Source: Notospermus geniculatus (taxonomy: Eukaryota > Nemertea > Pilidiophora > Heteronemertea > Lineidae). From it: a stretch of 64,000 nt of DNA. The stretch is from contig NMRB01000802.1 in the NCBI GenBank assembly GCA_002633025.1, forward strand, positions 131,586 through 195,585. The letters run 5' to 3'. Positions within the stretch are counted from its first letter, which is position 1. The stretch is not shown here. The text below holds more notes on this DNA, generated by a model, which made no database searches, was not told the DNA's origin, and saw only the letters and a list, made by a program, of their open reading frames with translations.

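Larger units (their letters stand above)
56203..64000 (+). repeat. Tandem segmental duplication, copy B (cut by window end)
   Basis: Repeats 48329 onward in the same order. Offsets grow from 7,870 at g to 8,102 at f' because of a 102-bp acceptor duplication and a 191-bp MITE, less minisatellite losses. The right boundary lies beyond 64000. Confidence 0.93.

Noticed and set aside
1-64000. CRISPR arrays, operons, phage or other prokaryotic systems
   Set aside because: Spliced giant muscle gene with GT-AG introns, SINE-like repeats and no prokaryotic gene layout.

Overview
The window is animal genomic DNA from one giant plus-strand muscle gene of the titin/twitchin (connectin/projectin) family. 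About 115 immunoglobulin I-set (Ig) and fibronectin type III (FnIII) domains follow one another, nearly all as one domain per exon of 270-309 bp. No start codon, stop codon, kinase domain or second gene is visible, so both ends of the gene lie outside. Almost every intron is phase 1 with GT..AG ends, so any whole exon can be gained, lost or skipped without breaking the frame. Introns are short (about 100-540 bp) and full of MITE-like inverted-repeat elements, tRNA-derived SINE-like repeats and minisatellites. The species cannot be fixed from this. A marine invertebrate is most plausible (not vertebrate-type domain order, frequent aggcct words, degenerate CCTAAC tracts); I give no firmer placement.

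Layout. Domains fall into a regular ten-domain super-repeat. I label its positions a-j: a FnIII (ends near AKYGFG), b FnIII (ends KDPWG), c FnIII (ends KAPLG), d Ig, e Ig, f FnIII (ends KSPFG), g FnIII (ends KDPYG), h FnIII (ends AKYG), i Ig (ends VEG), j Ig (holds ETIRGMTALTISRA, ends VLG). So the order is (Fn-Fn-Fn-Ig-Ig) twice. Units: R0 partial 1886-7192 (b-j); R1 7429-12476; R2 12694-18620; R3 18982-24474; R4 24728 to inside the 29088-29939 exon (c absent); R5 from inside that exon to 34746; R6 34902-39803; R7 40196-44663; R8 44827-50234; R9 50429-56066 (a-h, then an irregular Ig-Ig-Fn trio called d', e', f'). From 56203 to the window end the stretch 48329-56202 (R8 g-j plus all of R9) is repeated as a close second copy, here called copy B, with f' cut at 64000.

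Departures from the pattern are the most informative part: the 15-domain, 7.9-kb tandem duplication; a 752-bp duplication near the left end that leaves an exon without an acceptor; a missing c domain beside a single N; five exons in which neighbouring domains are fused by clean intron loss; a phase-2 intron inside the d Ig present in only half the units; and a duplicated splice acceptor in copy B. By family knowledge the protein should be an A-band-type thick-filament-associated molecule whose super-repeat follows the myosin lattice; that role is inferred, not shown by the sequence.
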